A stretch of 12,369 bases of DNA from positions 1 to 12,369 of the forward strand of contig CAIYOB010000686.1 in assembly GCA_903927685.1 (NCBI GenBank), written 5' to 3'. This DNA comes from an uncultured Planctomycetaceae bacterium (lineage in GTDB: Bacteria; Planctomycetota; Planctomycetia; Pirellulales; Pirellulaceae). Of the stretch, positions 12,341 through 12,369 are shown piece by piece (the first letter of the stretch is position 1; the number at the start of each line of letters is the position of its first letter). The notes under the pieces were generated by a model. It saw only the letters and a program-made list of their open reading frames with translations, was not told the origin of the DNA and did not search any database. The translations under genes were made by a program, and so were the position numbers.

Positions 12341-12369
12341 GAGTGGCTGGGGTCGAGTGCAGCGAGCCC
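12341..12369. repeat. Start of a probable dispersed repeat at the window edge
   Basis: GTGGCTGGGGTCGAGTGCAG followed by CGAGCCC reads as the left part and centre of an imperfect palindrome. I recall sequences of the form GGGGTCGAGCGCAGCGAG as common between planctomycete genes, but did not verify this. A related core, GATCGAGTGC, is in the hairpin at 8502-8534. The window ends before the right arm. Confidence 0.45.

Overview
The window is GC-rich, with short intergenic gaps and genes on both strands. The gene content suggests a planctomycete of the Pirellulales type: a secreted GH127/DUF1680 enzyme, a PIG-L deacetylase, an argC–argJ pair, a zinc-ribbon/STAS protein, and intergenic repeats of a style I associate with Rhodopirellula-like genomes. 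That placement is inference from style and family mix; there is no rRNA or other marker here. I found no tRNA, rRNA, CRISPR array, transposase or phage gene.

Layout from left to right. (1) A large secreted protein on + (100-2769) has an N-terminal beta-propeller-like part and a C-terminal part that looks like an unassigned glycoside hydrolase. (2) A 325-base convergent gap holds a 16-base perfect palindrome abutting a 50-base near-palindrome. (3) A DapA-family Schiff-base lyase lies on - (3095-4138). (4) A short divergent promoter region contains GAGTCA repeats. (5) On + follow an alanine-glyoxylate-type aminotransferase (4284-5426), a secreted GH127 beta-L-arabinofuranosidase-like enzyme with a C-terminal discoidin-like domain (5487-7907), and a zinc-ribbon/STAS protein (8019-8477). 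(6) A convergent gap carries a GC-rich hairpin and a 14-base tandem duplication. (7) On - lie a 101-residue protein of unknown function (8590-8895), argJ (9006-10199) and argC (10360-11370), read in the order argC, argJ, unknown. (8) Divergent from argC is a PIG-L/LmbE deacetylase on + (11543-12325). The last 44 bases begin what looks like another dispersed repeat.

How the genes may work together. ArgC and ArgJ are successive-pathway enzymes of the cyclic acetylated arginine route and probably share one transcript. The left half reads as a small carbohydrate-use neighbourhood: two exported hydrolase-like proteins surround a DapA-family lyase and a glyoxylate-type aminotransferase. A DapA-family aldolase can release pyruvate with glycolaldehyde or glyoxylate, and the aminotransferase could turn glyoxylate into glycine. 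So arabinose-type sugar cleavage outside the cytoplasm could be linked to two-carbon salvage inside it. This link is a hypothesis; the oxidation steps that would be needed are not encoded in the window. I see no clear sign of a wholly new system. The least explained items are the large propeller protein, the 50-base palindrome and the 101-residue orphan.
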